From: an uncultured Lachnospiraceae bacterium
Lineage (GTDB): Bacteria > Bacillota > Clostridia > Lachnospirales > Lachnospiraceae
DNA length: 10,897 nucleotides
Direction of reading: 5' to 3'
Assembly: GCA_902783935.1 (NCBI GenBank)
Contig: CACZTA010000280.1
Location: 1 to 10,897 of the forward strand
Shown: positions 1 to 6,622 of the stretch, piece after piece
Position numbering within the stretch: position 1 is the stretch's first letter
Layout: each line of letters opens with the position of its first letter
The notes under the pieces: generated by a model
Seen by the model: only the letters and a program-made list of their open reading frames with translations
What the model was told of the DNA's origin: nothing
Databases searched by the model: none
Position numbers and translations under genes: made by a program

Positions 1-98
1 GCCCAGCGGGTTTCCTCATCAGGGAAGGGATAGAACCCCCCTGAGTACATATCGGTGATGCCGAAATGCGCCTTGAAATCGGAGAAATACCGATCAAA
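1..98 (-). other. Coding-like stretch with no visible start codon, cut by window edge
   Basis: Reading leftward from 98, one minus-strand frame stays open to the edge and gives about 32 residues with protein-like composition, rich in aromatics and acidic residues (it begins FDRYFSDFKAHFG and contains YSGGFYPFPDEE). The codon just upstream (99-101) is an in-frame TAG, and no ATG, GTG or TTG precedes the stretch in frame. The first in-frame ATG is at 50-48 and lacks a Shine-Dalgarno. A GAAGG motif sits at 102-106, where a ribosome binding site for a gene starting near 98 would be expected. It could be the 5' end of a gene with a one-base error or frameshift near its start, a gene starting at the internal ATG, a decayed remnant, or chance. 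I do not recognise a family. Confidence 0.3.
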
Positions 99-151
99 CT
101 ACCTTCTTTCCACTGCGCTGACCGTATACACGGAGGCGCAATTTCCGCAGT

Positions 152-191
152 AAAGAAAAGGATCCCGGAAAACCAGTGTTTCCGGGATCCT
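152..191 (-). terminator. Intrinsic terminator after rpsI
   Basis: A perfect 13-bp inverted repeat pairs 159-171 with 179-191 around a 7-nt loop. On the minus strand it is followed by TTTTCTTTA, a good U-tract. It begins 15 bases after the rpsI stop codon and should end the rplM-rpsI transcript. On the plus strand the same stem is followed within two bases by ATTTTTG, so it may also stop transcription from the left. Confidence 0.9.
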
Positions 192-205
192 CCATTTTTG
201 TCCGA

Positions 206-598
206 TTATCTCTTGCTGAACTGCGGAGCACGTCTCGCTGCTTTGAGACCGTACTTCTTTCTTTCCTTCATACGCGGATCGCGTGTGAGGTAGCCGGCTG
301 CCTTCAGCGCCGGACGATAGTCAGCATCTGCTTTGCACATGGCGCGTGACAGTCCGTGACGGATCGCGCCGGCCTGGCCTGTGTAGCCGCCGCCGTGTAC
401 AAAAACAGTCAGATCAAATTTATTCTGTGTGTCAGTCACAGCAAACGGCTGACGGACGATCATCTTCAGCGTTTCCATACCGAAGAAATCATCGATATCA
501 CGTTTGTTGATCGTGATCTTGCCTGTTCCGGGAGCGAGGTATACTCTTGCGACAGAGCTCTTTCTTCTACCTGTACCATAAAACTTTTCGCTTGCCAA
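206..598 (-). CDS. rpsI: 30S ribosomal protein S9
   Basis: Small-subunit protein S9 (uS9), whose basic C-terminal tail reaches toward the P-site tRNA in bacterial ribosomes. The 130-residue product has the usual family length. It shows the N-terminal YGTGRRK motif, [11 protein letters not shown], the [14 protein letters not shown] core, [11 protein letters not shown] and the invariant SKR C-terminus. The start is TTG at 598. No in-frame ATG is nearby, and AGGAGGG at 606-612 lies 7 nt upstream, so TTG is well supported. It follows rplM by 15 nt, the near-universal bacterial L13-S9 pair, and is probably co-transcribed from the promoter at 1261-1290. The terminator at 159-191 closes the unit. 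Nothing suggests loss of function. Confidence 0.98.
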   Translation of the reverse strand: MASEKFYGTGRRKSSVARVYLAPGTGKITINKRDIDDFFGMETLKMIVRQPFAVTDTQNKFDLTVFVHGGGYTGQAGAIRHGLSRAMCKADADYRPALKAAGYLTRDPRMKERKKYGLKAARRAPQFSKR

Positions 599-613
599 CT
601 TTATACCCTCCTA

Positions 614-1048
614 TCAGACTTCCAGCTTCAGGACTTCCGGCTTCTGGGCTGCGTGCTCATGCTCCGGACCTGCGTATACATGAAGCTTCTTGTAAATCTT
701 GTCGCCGAGTGCACCGTGCGGGATCATGCCGCGGACTGCGTGTTCAACAACTCTCTCCGGATGCTTTGCAAGCATATCCTTCAGTGTTGTGTACTTTGCG
801 CCGCCGACATAATCGGAATGACGGAAATAAATCTTCTGCTCGAGCTTCTTGCCGGATACGGCAACCTTATCAGCATTGACGATGATCAGATAATCGCCTG
901 TATCAACATATGGTGTAAAGATCGGCTTGTTTTTGCCTCTTAAGATCTTTGCAGCTTCGGAAGCGAGACGGCCGAGTGTCAGGCCTTCCGCATCAATGAC
1001 GTACCACTTGCGCTCGACGTCAGCTGCCTTTGCCATAAATGTACCCAT
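614..1048 (-). CDS. rplM: 50S ribosomal protein L13
   Basis: Large-subunit protein L13 (uL13), an early 23S rRNA-binding assembly protein. The 144-residue product has family motifs in order: [48 protein letters not shown] and [16 protein letters not shown] near the C-terminus. I place the start at ATG 1048 ([15 protein letters not shown]) because it matches the usual N-terminus and has AGGAGG at 1056-1061, 7 nt upstream. The frame stays open to an ATG at 1078 and a GTG at 1093, but those extra residues are not family-like and lack a ribosome binding site. It is first in a two-gene unit with rpsI. A consensus promoter and a leader of about 200 nt precede it, which would suit autogenous control as known for L13 in other bacteria. 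Confidence 0.97.
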   Translation of the reverse strand: MGTFMAKAADVERKWYVIDAEGLTLGRLASEAAKILRGKNKPIFTPYVDTGDYLIIVNADKVAVSGKKLEQKIYFRHSDYVGGAKYTTLKDMLAKHPERVVEHAVRGMIPHGALGDKIYKKLHVYAGPEHEHAAQKPEVLKLEV

Positions 1049-1255
1049 GAATCTTCCTCCTGAAAACACAGCAGACATAAAAAACTGTCTCACTGTTCAC
1101 AAATGCGGCTCCTGGTTTTCATGCCGCGCAGATTATAATAAGTATTCGGAAAATGTGCCTGAAAGATTTCCACCTATCCTTCAGAACGATGCAGCTCCGA
1201 ACCGGGGCAGGCCGGATAACCGCATATAAAACAGGCGACTCGGGATTGTCGCACT
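1049..1255 (-). promoter_or_regulatory. Structured 5' leader of rplM-rpsI (candidate autoregulatory RNA)
   Basis: This is the predicted untranslated leader between the promoter and the rplM start. On the minus strand it can form, in order: a 5-bp stem (1248-1252 with 1235-1239) at its very start; a 9-bp stem with one G-U pair (1176-1184 with 1159-1167, 8-nt loop); a 5-bp GC stem (1123-1127 with 1105-1109); and a two-part stem just before the ribosome binding site (1093-1096 with 1068-1071 and 1086-1090 with 1073-1077, 8-nt loop). A five-base match between 1214-1218 and 1175-1179 could compete with the 9-bp stem. L13 leaders are known in other Firmicutes (Rfam L13_leader), but I cannot confirm membership. 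A TATAAT-like box at 1132-1137 could instead mark a second promoter, though its -35 is poor. Confidence 0.5.
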
Positions 1256-1260
1256 CGATT

Positions 1261-1290
1261 ATTATACGAGCCGCACAGTCTCCGTGTCAA
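1261..1290 (-). promoter_or_regulatory. Consensus sigma-70/SigA promoter for rplM-rpsI
   Basis: On the minus strand TTGACA (1290-1285) and TATAAT (1266-1261) both match consensus 6/6, separated by 18 bp. The predicted start is near 1254-1255, leaving a leader of about 205 nt. The -35 sits inside a short inverted repeat (ACAGT, 10 bp, ACTGT; 1273-1292), which may be chance. The truA stop lies about 30 bp upstream with no clear terminator between, so read-through from the upstream operon may add to expression. Confidence 0.88.
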
Positions 1291-1318
1291 CTGTAAAATC
1301 TTTGTTCATGAGGGTTTT

Positions 1319-2059
1319 TTACCCGTCCGGATACAGGATCTCCATAAGTACGAGACCCTTCGCAACGGCCGTCGGGCCGGCAGCACTCCGGTCACGCGCT
1401 TCCAGGATTTCCCGCATGTGTTCAGCGGGATATTTCCCGCCCCCGATCTCAAGCAGCGTGCCCGCTATGATCCTTACCATATTATAGAGGAAGCCGTTTC
1501 CGGTCACCGAAAAAATGACACGGTCACCCTCCCGCTTTACCTCTGCCCGGTATATCGTACGGATTGTCGATTTGGCTGATGTCCCTGCCGCACAGAAAGA
1601 AGCAAAGTCATGCTCTCCGACAAGATATGACGCAGCCCGGTTCATCTTATCCGCATCCAGCGGATAATAATAATGCATTTCCGTCCGCCGTGACAGCGGA
1701 TCCGGATGAACGCGGTTCAGGATGCGGTATTCATATGTTTTGACTGTATTCCGGTAACGGGGATGCCAGTCATCCGGAACCGCATCGGATTCCGTGATCC
1801 GGATATCCTCCGGAAGCCTGGCATTCAATGCAAACGCGATTTTTGAAGGAGCTATCCTCGTCTCCATGTCAAAAACAGCGACATTTCCTTCCGCATGGAC
1901 GCCGGCATCCGTCCGGCTGGCGCCGATCGTCCTCACAGGCATGCCGAACAGTTCTGACAGGGCATCGTTCAGCACATCCTGGACAGCCACCCCGTTTGTC
2001 TGGCACTGGAAACCGCAGTAGCCTGTGCCGTCATACGCAATGCGAAGCCGTATTCTCAT
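1319..2059 (-). CDS. truA: tRNA pseudouridine(38-40) synthase TruA
   Basis: TruA isomerises uridines 38, 39 and 40 in the anticodon arm of tRNAs; it is a cytosolic homodimer. The 246-residue product begins MRIRLRIAYDGTGYCGFQ, the typical N-terminus. It carries the catalytic motif GASRTDAGVHA with the nucleophilic Asp at about residue 51, and later YEYRI, DFASFCAAG and GNGFLYNMVRIIAGTLLEIG. The start is ATG 2059, with AAAGGAA a few bases upstream. The frame extends to 2206, but that extension overlaps ecfT and has no family resemblance, so I leave it out. It is 17 nt after ecfT and closes the ecfA1-ecfA2-ecfT-truA block, a standard Firmicute arrangement usually followed by rplM-rpsI, as here. 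Confidence 0.96.
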   Translation of the reverse strand: MRIRLRIAYDGTGYCGFQCQTNGVAVQDVLNDALSELFGMPVRTIGASRTDAGVHAEGNVAVFDMETRIAPSKIAFALNARLPEDIRITESDAVPDDWHPRYRNTVKTYEYRILNRVHPDPLSRRTEMHYYYPLDADKMNRAASYLVGEHDFASFCAAGTSAKSTIRTIYRAEVKREGDRVIFSVTGNGFLYNMVRIIAGTLLEIGGGKYPAEHMREILEARDRSAAGPTAVAKGLVLMEILYPDG

Positions 2060-2076
2060 GCTTTTCCTTTCTCCGA

Positions 2077-2877
2077 TTATAATCCCGTGATGCGGAATAC
2101 AATACAGATCCCCAAAAACACTGCCATCAGAATATAGGCTGCAGCATCTCTCCTCCTGTAGCGGAGCGGCTTCATCTGTGTCCTGCCGGACCCGCCGTGA
2201 TAGCATCTCGCTTCCATGGCCATCGCCAGATCATTGGCCCGCCTGAAAGCCGAGACAAAAAGCGGCACGAGCAGCGGGATCATCGCCTTCAGGCGCCTTA
2301 TGACACCTCCGCTTTCAAAATCCGCCCCTCTGGCCATCTGCGCTTTTTTGATCTTGTCCAGCTCTTCTGTGAGAATGGGAATAAACCGGAGGGCAATCGA
2401 CATCATCATGGCGATTTCATGGACCGGCACCCGGATAATCTTAAGGAAACTGAACAGTCTTTCCATCGCGTCCGTCAGGGCATTCGGCGTCGTCGTCAGT
2501 GTCATGATCGAAGAACCGCAGACAAGAAAAACCAGCCTGAGCCCCATCGTGACCGCCTGGCGGAGGCCCTCCTTTGTAATCCGCAGGATCCACCACTTCC
2601 ACAGAACCGTTCCCGGTGTCAGCAGGACATTGAAGAGCATGGTGATGATCAGGAGGAAAAAGACCGGCTTCAGGCTTTTCAGGATAAACCGGAACGGAAC
2701 TTTTGACAGAAAAATAAGCAGCAGAAGAACCGCTGCCGCAAACAGATACCCGAATACGCCCCGCACCTGGAAAAGTCCGACGATATAAACGATCGTCCCG
2801 ACGAATTTCACCCTGGGATCCAGCCTGTGCAGGACAGAATCCACCGGATAATATTGTCCGAGTGTCAATTCTCCCAT
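2077..2877 (-). CDS. ecfT: Energy-coupling factor transporter transmembrane protein EcfT
   Basis: EcfT is the membrane scaffold of ECF vitamin/metal importers. It links the two ATPases to exchangeable substrate-binding S components. The 266-residue protein has hydrophobic segments at about 25-60, 70-88, 107-127, 153-170, 200-212 and 247-262. The two coupling-helix signatures are present: ARG at residues 182-184 (AQMARGADF) and ARC at 223-225 (AMEARCY). The ATG at 2877 has a G-run ribosome binding site 18 nt after the ecfA2 stop. It is encoded directly after both ATPases, a complete ECF module. No S component lies in the window, as expected for group II systems where S proteins are scattered and share one module, so the substrate cannot be inferred. 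Confidence 0.94.
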   Translation of the reverse strand: MGELTLGQYYPVDSVLHRLDPRVKFVGTIVYIVGLFQVRGVFGYLFAAAVLLLLIFLSKVPFRFILKSLKPVFFLLIITMLFNVLLTPGTVLWKWWILRITKEGLRQAVTMGLRLVFLVCGSSIMTLTTTPNALTDAMERLFSFLKIIRVPVHEIAMMMSIALRFIPILTEELDKIKKAQMARGADFESGGVIRRLKAMIPLLVPLFVSAFRRANDLAMAMEARCYHGGSGRTQMKPLRYRRRDAAAYILMAVFLGICIVFRITGL

Positions 2878-2895
2878 AAAAACACAGCCCCCCGG

Positions 2896-3753
2896 TCAGC
2901 TGTTCTTCTGTGCAAGCGCCATCAGGATGCTGCGTTTTGCCTCGGGAACCGTAATCGCCGATACGTCCACATCCAGACCCCGCTCTTTAAGTTCATGCAT
3001 GATGTATGTAATCTCCGGCGCCGCAAGCCCGATCTTCTCAAGTTCCCTGAAGTGGGAAAATACCATCTTCGGCGTTCCGTCAAAAGCAATCTCCCCTTCG
3101 TGAAAAACGATCATGCGCTGCGCGTAGGCGGCAACATCTTCCATGCTGTGCGAAACCAGGATAATCGTAATTCCCTGCTGATCCCGCAGATGCCTGATCA
3201 GCGTCAGGATTTCTTCTCGTCCCGCCGGATCGAGCCCGGCAGTCGGTTCATCGAGAATCAGCACTTCGACGTTCATAGCCAGGACACCGGCGATTGCCGC
3301 CCGCCGTTTCTGGCCGCCTGACAGATCAAACGGAGACGTCTCATACAGATCCTCCGGAATCCCCACAAGCTTCAGGGCATAATCGGCCCTCTTCCTGCAC
3401 TCTTCTTCCGACAGTCCCTGATTCCCCGGACCGAACATCACATCCTTCAGAACCGTCGTCTCGAACAGCTGGTTCTCGGGATACTGAAATACAAGTCCGA
3501 CATGTGTGCGCAGTTCTCTCAGGTCATAGCCTTCTTCCCAGATATCCTTGCCTTCATAAAAAACCTGGCCGGATGTCGGCCGGATCAGGCCGTTCATATG
3601 CTGGATCAGCGTGGATTTCCCGCTGCCCGTATGACCGGCAAGCCCGATGAATTCCCCCGCTCTGATTTTCAGATTGATTCCCTTTAAGGCAGGCACCTCA
3701 TAGACGGTGTGAAGACCGTATGTGTAGCTCAGATCTTTCAGTTCAATCTGCAT
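2896..3753 (-). CDS. ecfA2: Energy-coupling factor transporter ATPase, second subunit (EcfA2 type)
   Basis: ABC ATPase that pairs with the upstream ATPase to power ECF import at the inner face of the membrane. In the 285-residue product I see Walker A GHTGSGKST (40-48), the Q-loop VFQYPENQLF (Q90), signature LSGGQKR (144-150), Walker B VLILDEP (164-170) and the switch His in VSHSMED (H202). A C-terminal region of about 60 residues follows, as in EcfA proteins. The ATG at 3753 has GGAGG 4 nt upstream and overlaps the end of ecfA1 by 16 nt, which suggests translational coupling and one-to-one output. The Q-loop and C-terminal region resemble EcfA2 more than EcfA1. The A1/A2 naming also follows gene order. 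Confidence 0.95.
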   Translation of the reverse strand: MQIELKDLSYTYGLHTVYEVPALKGINLKIRAGEFIGLAGHTGSGKSTLIQHMNGLIRPTSGQVFYEGKDIWEEGYDLRELRTHVGLVFQYPENQLFETTVLKDVMFGPGNQGLSEEECRKRADYALKLVGIPEDLYETSPFDLSGGQKRRAAIAGVLAMNVEVLILDEPTAGLDPAGREEILTLIRHLRDQQGITIILVSHSMEDVAAYAQRMIVFHEGEIAFDGTPKMVFSHFRELEKIGLAAPEITYIMHELKERGLDVDVSAITVPEAKRSILMALAQKNS

Positions 3754-4589
3754 AATGCCTCCACCAGTTCCTCCGATGTCAGGATATCTTCCGGAAGCCC
3801 GCAGCCTGACTGCCGCAGCTCGTATGCCAGCTCTGTCGCCTGCGGGACGGACAGCCGGTATTTCTTAAGTGTTTCCACCTGGGAAAAGATCTCCCTCGGG
3901 GTTCCCTGCAGGATAATGCTGCCTTTGTCCATCACGATTACGTGGTCGGCAAAAACCACTTCTTCCATATAATGCGTGATCAGGATCACGGTCACATGTT
4001 CCCGGCGGTTCAGTTCCTTTACGGCTTCGAGGACTTCCCTGCGTCCGTTCGGGTCCAGCATGGCTGTCGGTTCATCGAGAACAATGCAGTCCGGATGCAT
4101 GGCGACCACGCCCGCGATGGCAACGCGCTGCTTCTGTCCGCCTGACAGGCGGTTAGGCGACCGGTCCCTGAATCCAAGCATTCCGACGCTTTTCAGCGCA
4201 TCCTCTACCCGGAGCCAGATGTCCTCCGTCTCAATGCCCAGGTTTTCCGGACCGAAAGCCACGTCCTCATCGACAACGGTCCCGATGATCTGGTTGTCCG
4301 GATTCTGAAAAACCATTCCGGCTTTCTGCCTGACTTTCCACAGTTCCTGCTCTTCGGACGTGTTGATCCCGTCAACCCACATCGTCCCCTCTGTAGGGAT
4401 CAGAAGAGCATTGATCTGCTTTGCCAGCGTCGATTTTCCCGATCCGTTATGGCCGAGAATCGCAATAAAAGATCCTCTTTCCACTGACAGGTCAACGTTT
4501 TTTACAGCGTTGACCCTTTCCTCGGTTTCGTTATCATCATTGAATTTCACATAGTCGAATCCGAGATGCTCTGCCCTGATGATCGGCAT
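3738..4589 (-). CDS. ecfA1: Energy-coupling factor transporter ATPase, first subunit (EcfA1 type)
   Basis: First of the two ABC ATPases of the ECF module. The 283-residue product (from ATG 4589) has Walker A GHNGSGKST (about 46-54), Q-loop VFQNPDNQI (Q95), signature LSGGQKQ (148-154), Walker B CIVLDEP (168-174), the D-loop and the switch His in ITHYMEE (H206). VFQNPDNQI is characteristic of EcfA1. I choose ATG 4589 because GAGG lies 7 nt upstream. An in-frame GTG at 4601 overlaps the engB stop (GTGA) and would add four residues; its ribosome binding site is weaker. It starts 8 nt after engB, so the transporter genes appear fused to the tig-clpPX-engB operon. An N-terminal insert (about 15-26, acidic) precedes the core. 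Confidence 0.95.
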   Translation of the reverse strand: MPIIRAEHLGFDYVKFNDDNETEERVNAVKNVDLSVERGSFIAILGHNGSGKSTLAKQINALLIPTEGTMWVDGINTSEEQELWKVRQKAGMVFQNPDNQIIGTVVDEDVAFGPENLGIETEDIWLRVEDALKSVGMLGFRDRSPNRLSGGQKQRVAIAGVVAMHPDCIVLDEPTAMLDPNGRREVLEAVKELNRREHVTVILITHYMEEVVFADHVIVMDKGSIILQGTPREIFSQVETLKKYRLSVPQATELAYELRQSGCGLPEDILTSEELVEALCRLN

Positions 4590-4597
4590 ACCCGTCC

Positions 4598-5227
4598 TCA
4601 CATTTCTCTCTGTCTGCCCGCGAGCCGGATCAGCTCCCAGACTTCATCGCGGCCTTCCCTGGTCTCTGACGAGAACGGGATAACCGGAACATCTTTCTTA
4701 ATGCCGAGTTCTGTCCGGATTACTTTCAGATTCTTCTCAAGCTCCGTCTTTTTTACCTTATCTTTTTTTGTCGCAATGATAACCGGTTCCATGGCGTTTG
4801 CCCTGATCCAGTCAACCATCATCCGGTCATTGGCCCCCGGTTTGTGCCGGACATCCACCAGCAGGAAAACCGTGCGGAGCTGCTTCGACGTGTGGAGATA
4901 ACGCTCAATCATTTTTCCCCACTTCGCCTTCACTTCCGGCGAAGCCGTCGCATACCCGTATCCCGGCAGGTCAACCAGATAACAGTCGGGCGCAAACTCT
5001 TCCCTCATTTCTCCGGCATTGACCCGGTAATAGTTAATCGTCTGCGTTTTTCCGGGCTGTGATGATGTACGCGCAAGCGACTTTCTCAGGAGGAGCGTGT
5101 TGATCAGGGAGCTTTTGCCGACATTTGACTTGCCTGCAAAAGCCACCTCATACTGACGGTTCTCGGGGAGCCTGCTCGTTACACCGCAGACGGTCTCAAG
5201 CACAGCTTCCCTGATTTTGTTGATCAT
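4598..5227 (-). CDS. engB: Ribosome biogenesis GTP-binding protein EngB/YsxC/YihA
   Basis: Small essential GTPase of the TrmE-Era-EngA-YihA-septin class, needed for late 50S assembly. The 209-residue product has G1 GKSNVGKSS (32-40), the G2 region with GKTQT (59-63), G3 DLPGYG (86-91), G4 TKKDK (153-157) and G5 SSE (186-188). The start is ATG 5227, which overlaps the clpX stop as ATGA, typical of translational coupling. GGAG lies about 9 nt upstream. The frame remains open to 5359 inside clpX, but that extension is clpX sequence in another frame and is left out. In many Clostridia lon lies between clpX and engB; here the two genes touch. Confidence 0.96.
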   Translation of the reverse strand: MINKIREAVLETVCGVTSRLPENRQYEVAFAGKSNVGKSSLINTLLLRKSLARTSSQPGKTQTINYYRVNAGEMREEFAPDCYLVDLPGYGYATASPEVKAKWGKMIERYLHTSKQLRTVFLLVDVRHKPGANDRMMVDWIRANAMEPVIIATKKDKVKKTELEKNLKVIRTELGIKKDVPVIPFSSETREGRDEVWELIRLAGRQREM

Positions 5228-6528
5228 ACCGCGGTCTCCGTATCCTTTCTGGACCGCCTTCTCCTCGAAGCGCGTTCCCTGTCCGCAGCAGGCTTCCGCT
5301 CTCCGTGGACCAGTTCGGGAAATGTTTCGCCGCCAACATTTTCCTTCCGGATAATGCATTCGACAATTGTCTCGTCAGATGGCACTTCGTACATGGCGTC
5401 GATCACCGTCTTCTCCATGATGGCCCGGAGGCCTCTCGCACCGGTCTTTCTCTCAACCGCAAGGCGGGCTACCTCCCGCAGGGCTTCATCTTCGATCGTC
5501 AGCTTCACCCCATCCATCTCGAACAGGCGCTCATACTGCCTGACAAGCGAATTCTTCGGCTCTTTCAGGATGCGCACAAGCGCTTCTTCATCCAGCGCAT
5601 CCAGTGCGACAACCACCGGGATACGTCCGATCAGTTCGGGAATCAGGCCGTATTTCACGAAATCCTGCGGCATGACGTTTTTCAGGATGCTGCTCTCGTT
5701 CTGCTCATCGTCCGTCTTCCTGATTTCGGCGCCGAAACCTATTGATTTTGTATCGAGGCGGGAGCTGATAAGCTTCTCCATGCCGACGAACGCGCCGCCG
5801 CAAATGAAGAGAATGTTTGTCGTGTCGATCTGAATCATCTCCTGCTGCGGATGCTTGCGGCCTCCCTGCGGCGGGACAGATGCATTTGTCCCTTCGATGA
5901 TCTTAAGAAGAGCCTGCTGGACACCTTCGCCCGAAACATCGCGGGTGATGGAGGCATTCTCCGACTTTCGGCCGATTTTATCAATCTCATCGATGTAAAT
6001 GATGCCTCTCTGGGCCCTGCGGATATCATAATCGGCAGCCTGGATCAGCTTCAGGAGAATGTTTTCCACATCTTCACCGACATACCCCGCTTCCGTCAGT
6101 GTCGTCGCATCAGCGATGGCAAACGGAACGTTCAGCATCCTGGCAAGCGTCTGCGCCAGCAGCGTCTTACCCGATCCGGACGGTCCAAGCATCACGATAT
6201 TCGATTTCTGCAGTTCGACATCGTTGTTTTTCGGAGCAAGAATCCGCTTGTAGTGATTATAGACGGACACCGCGAGCACTTTCTTGGCGTCATCCTGGCC
6301 GATGACATAGTCATCAAGAAAGGCTTTGATCTCTGCCGGCTTGCGAAGGTTGATATCTCCGCCCGAGGCAGCGCTGTAATTTTCTTCATCCTCCAGAATG
6401 TCCGTGCAGACAGCGACGCACTCATCACAGATATAGATCCCGTTTTCCCCTGCAAAAAGCCTCTGTACCTGGTCTGCGGATTTTCCGCAGAAACTGCAGC
6501 GGATCTTTCCGCCTGTATTTCTGGCCAT
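5224..6528 (-). CDS. clpX: ATP-dependent Clp protease ATP-binding subunit ClpX
   Basis: AAA+ unfoldase that feeds substrates to ClpP. The 434-residue product starts with a C4 zinc-binding domain (C11, C14, C34, C37). It then shows Walker A GPSGSGKT (115-122), pore loop GYVG (148-151), Walker B IIYIDEID, the RKH loop (224-226), the ClpP-docking IGF loop (263-265), the arginine finger region PELIGR (R302) and sensor 2 GARG (363-366). All key residues are present, so it should form ClpXP with the neighbouring clpP. The ATG at 6528 has AAAGGAG rather far upstream (about 13 nt), which may lower its translation. The last 25 residues are an Arg-rich tail (SRRRRSRK) beyond the conserved domain. The gene follows clpP by 94 nt, with a hairpin between. 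Confidence 0.97.
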   Translation of the reverse strand: MARNTGGKIRCSFCGKSADQVQRLFAGENGIYICDECVAVCTDILEDEENYSAASGGDINLRKPAEIKAFLDDYVIGQDDAKKVLAVSVYNHYKRILAPKNNDVELQKSNIVMLGPSGSGKTLLAQTLARMLNVPFAIADATTLTEAGYVGEDVENILLKLIQAADYDIRRAQRGIIYIDEIDKIGRKSENASITRDVSGEGVQQALLKIIEGTNASVPPQGGRKHPQQEMIQIDTTNILFICGGAFVGMEKLISSRLDTKSIGFGAEIRKTDDEQNESSILKNVMPQDFVKYGLIPELIGRIPVVVALDALDEEALVRILKEPKNSLVRQYERLFEMDGVKLTIEDEALREVARLAVERKTGARGLRAIMEKTVIDAMYEVPSDETIVECIIRKENVGGETFPELVHGERKPAADRERASRRRRSRKDTETAV

Positions 6529-6569
6529 ACTTGTTTTTTCGCTCCTTTTCCGGTGATGAATAAAGATGC

Positions 6570-6606
6570 TAAAACAGCCGCAAGCGAAGATTCTCTTACT
6601 TGCGGC
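6570..6606 (-). terminator. Hairpin between clpP and clpX (candidate attenuating terminator)
   Basis: A perfect 8-bp GC-rich inverted repeat (GCCGCAAG/CTTGCGGC) pairs 6599-6606 with 6577-6584 around a 14-nt loop. On the minus strand it is followed by TGTTTTAG, a short imperfect U-tract. It lies 16 nt after clpP and about 70 nt before the clpX start. It looks like a weak or partial terminator that would leave clpP mRNA more abundant than clpX, or an RNA processing/stabilising stem. No convincing separate clpX promoter is visible in the gap. Confidence 0.6.
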
Positions 6607-6622
6607 AATTTCTTATCTGTTC

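Noticed and set aside
356..943. A 195-codon plus-strand frame over rpsI and rplM
   Set aside because: Antisense to two certain ribosomal protein genes, with no motif and no ribosome binding site.
2060..2206. N-terminal extension of TruA up to 2206
   Set aside because: It overlaps the end of ecfT in another frame and precedes the conserved MRIRLRIAYDG start, which has its own ribosome binding site.
2197..2788. Two overlapping plus-strand frames opposite ecfT
   Set aside because: Mirror of the hydrophobic ecfT coding sequence; the translations are low-complexity and unlike any family.
5228..5359. N-terminal extension of EngB up to 5359
   Set aside because: It is clpX sequence in another frame. 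The family N-terminus begins at 5227, coupled to the clpX stop.
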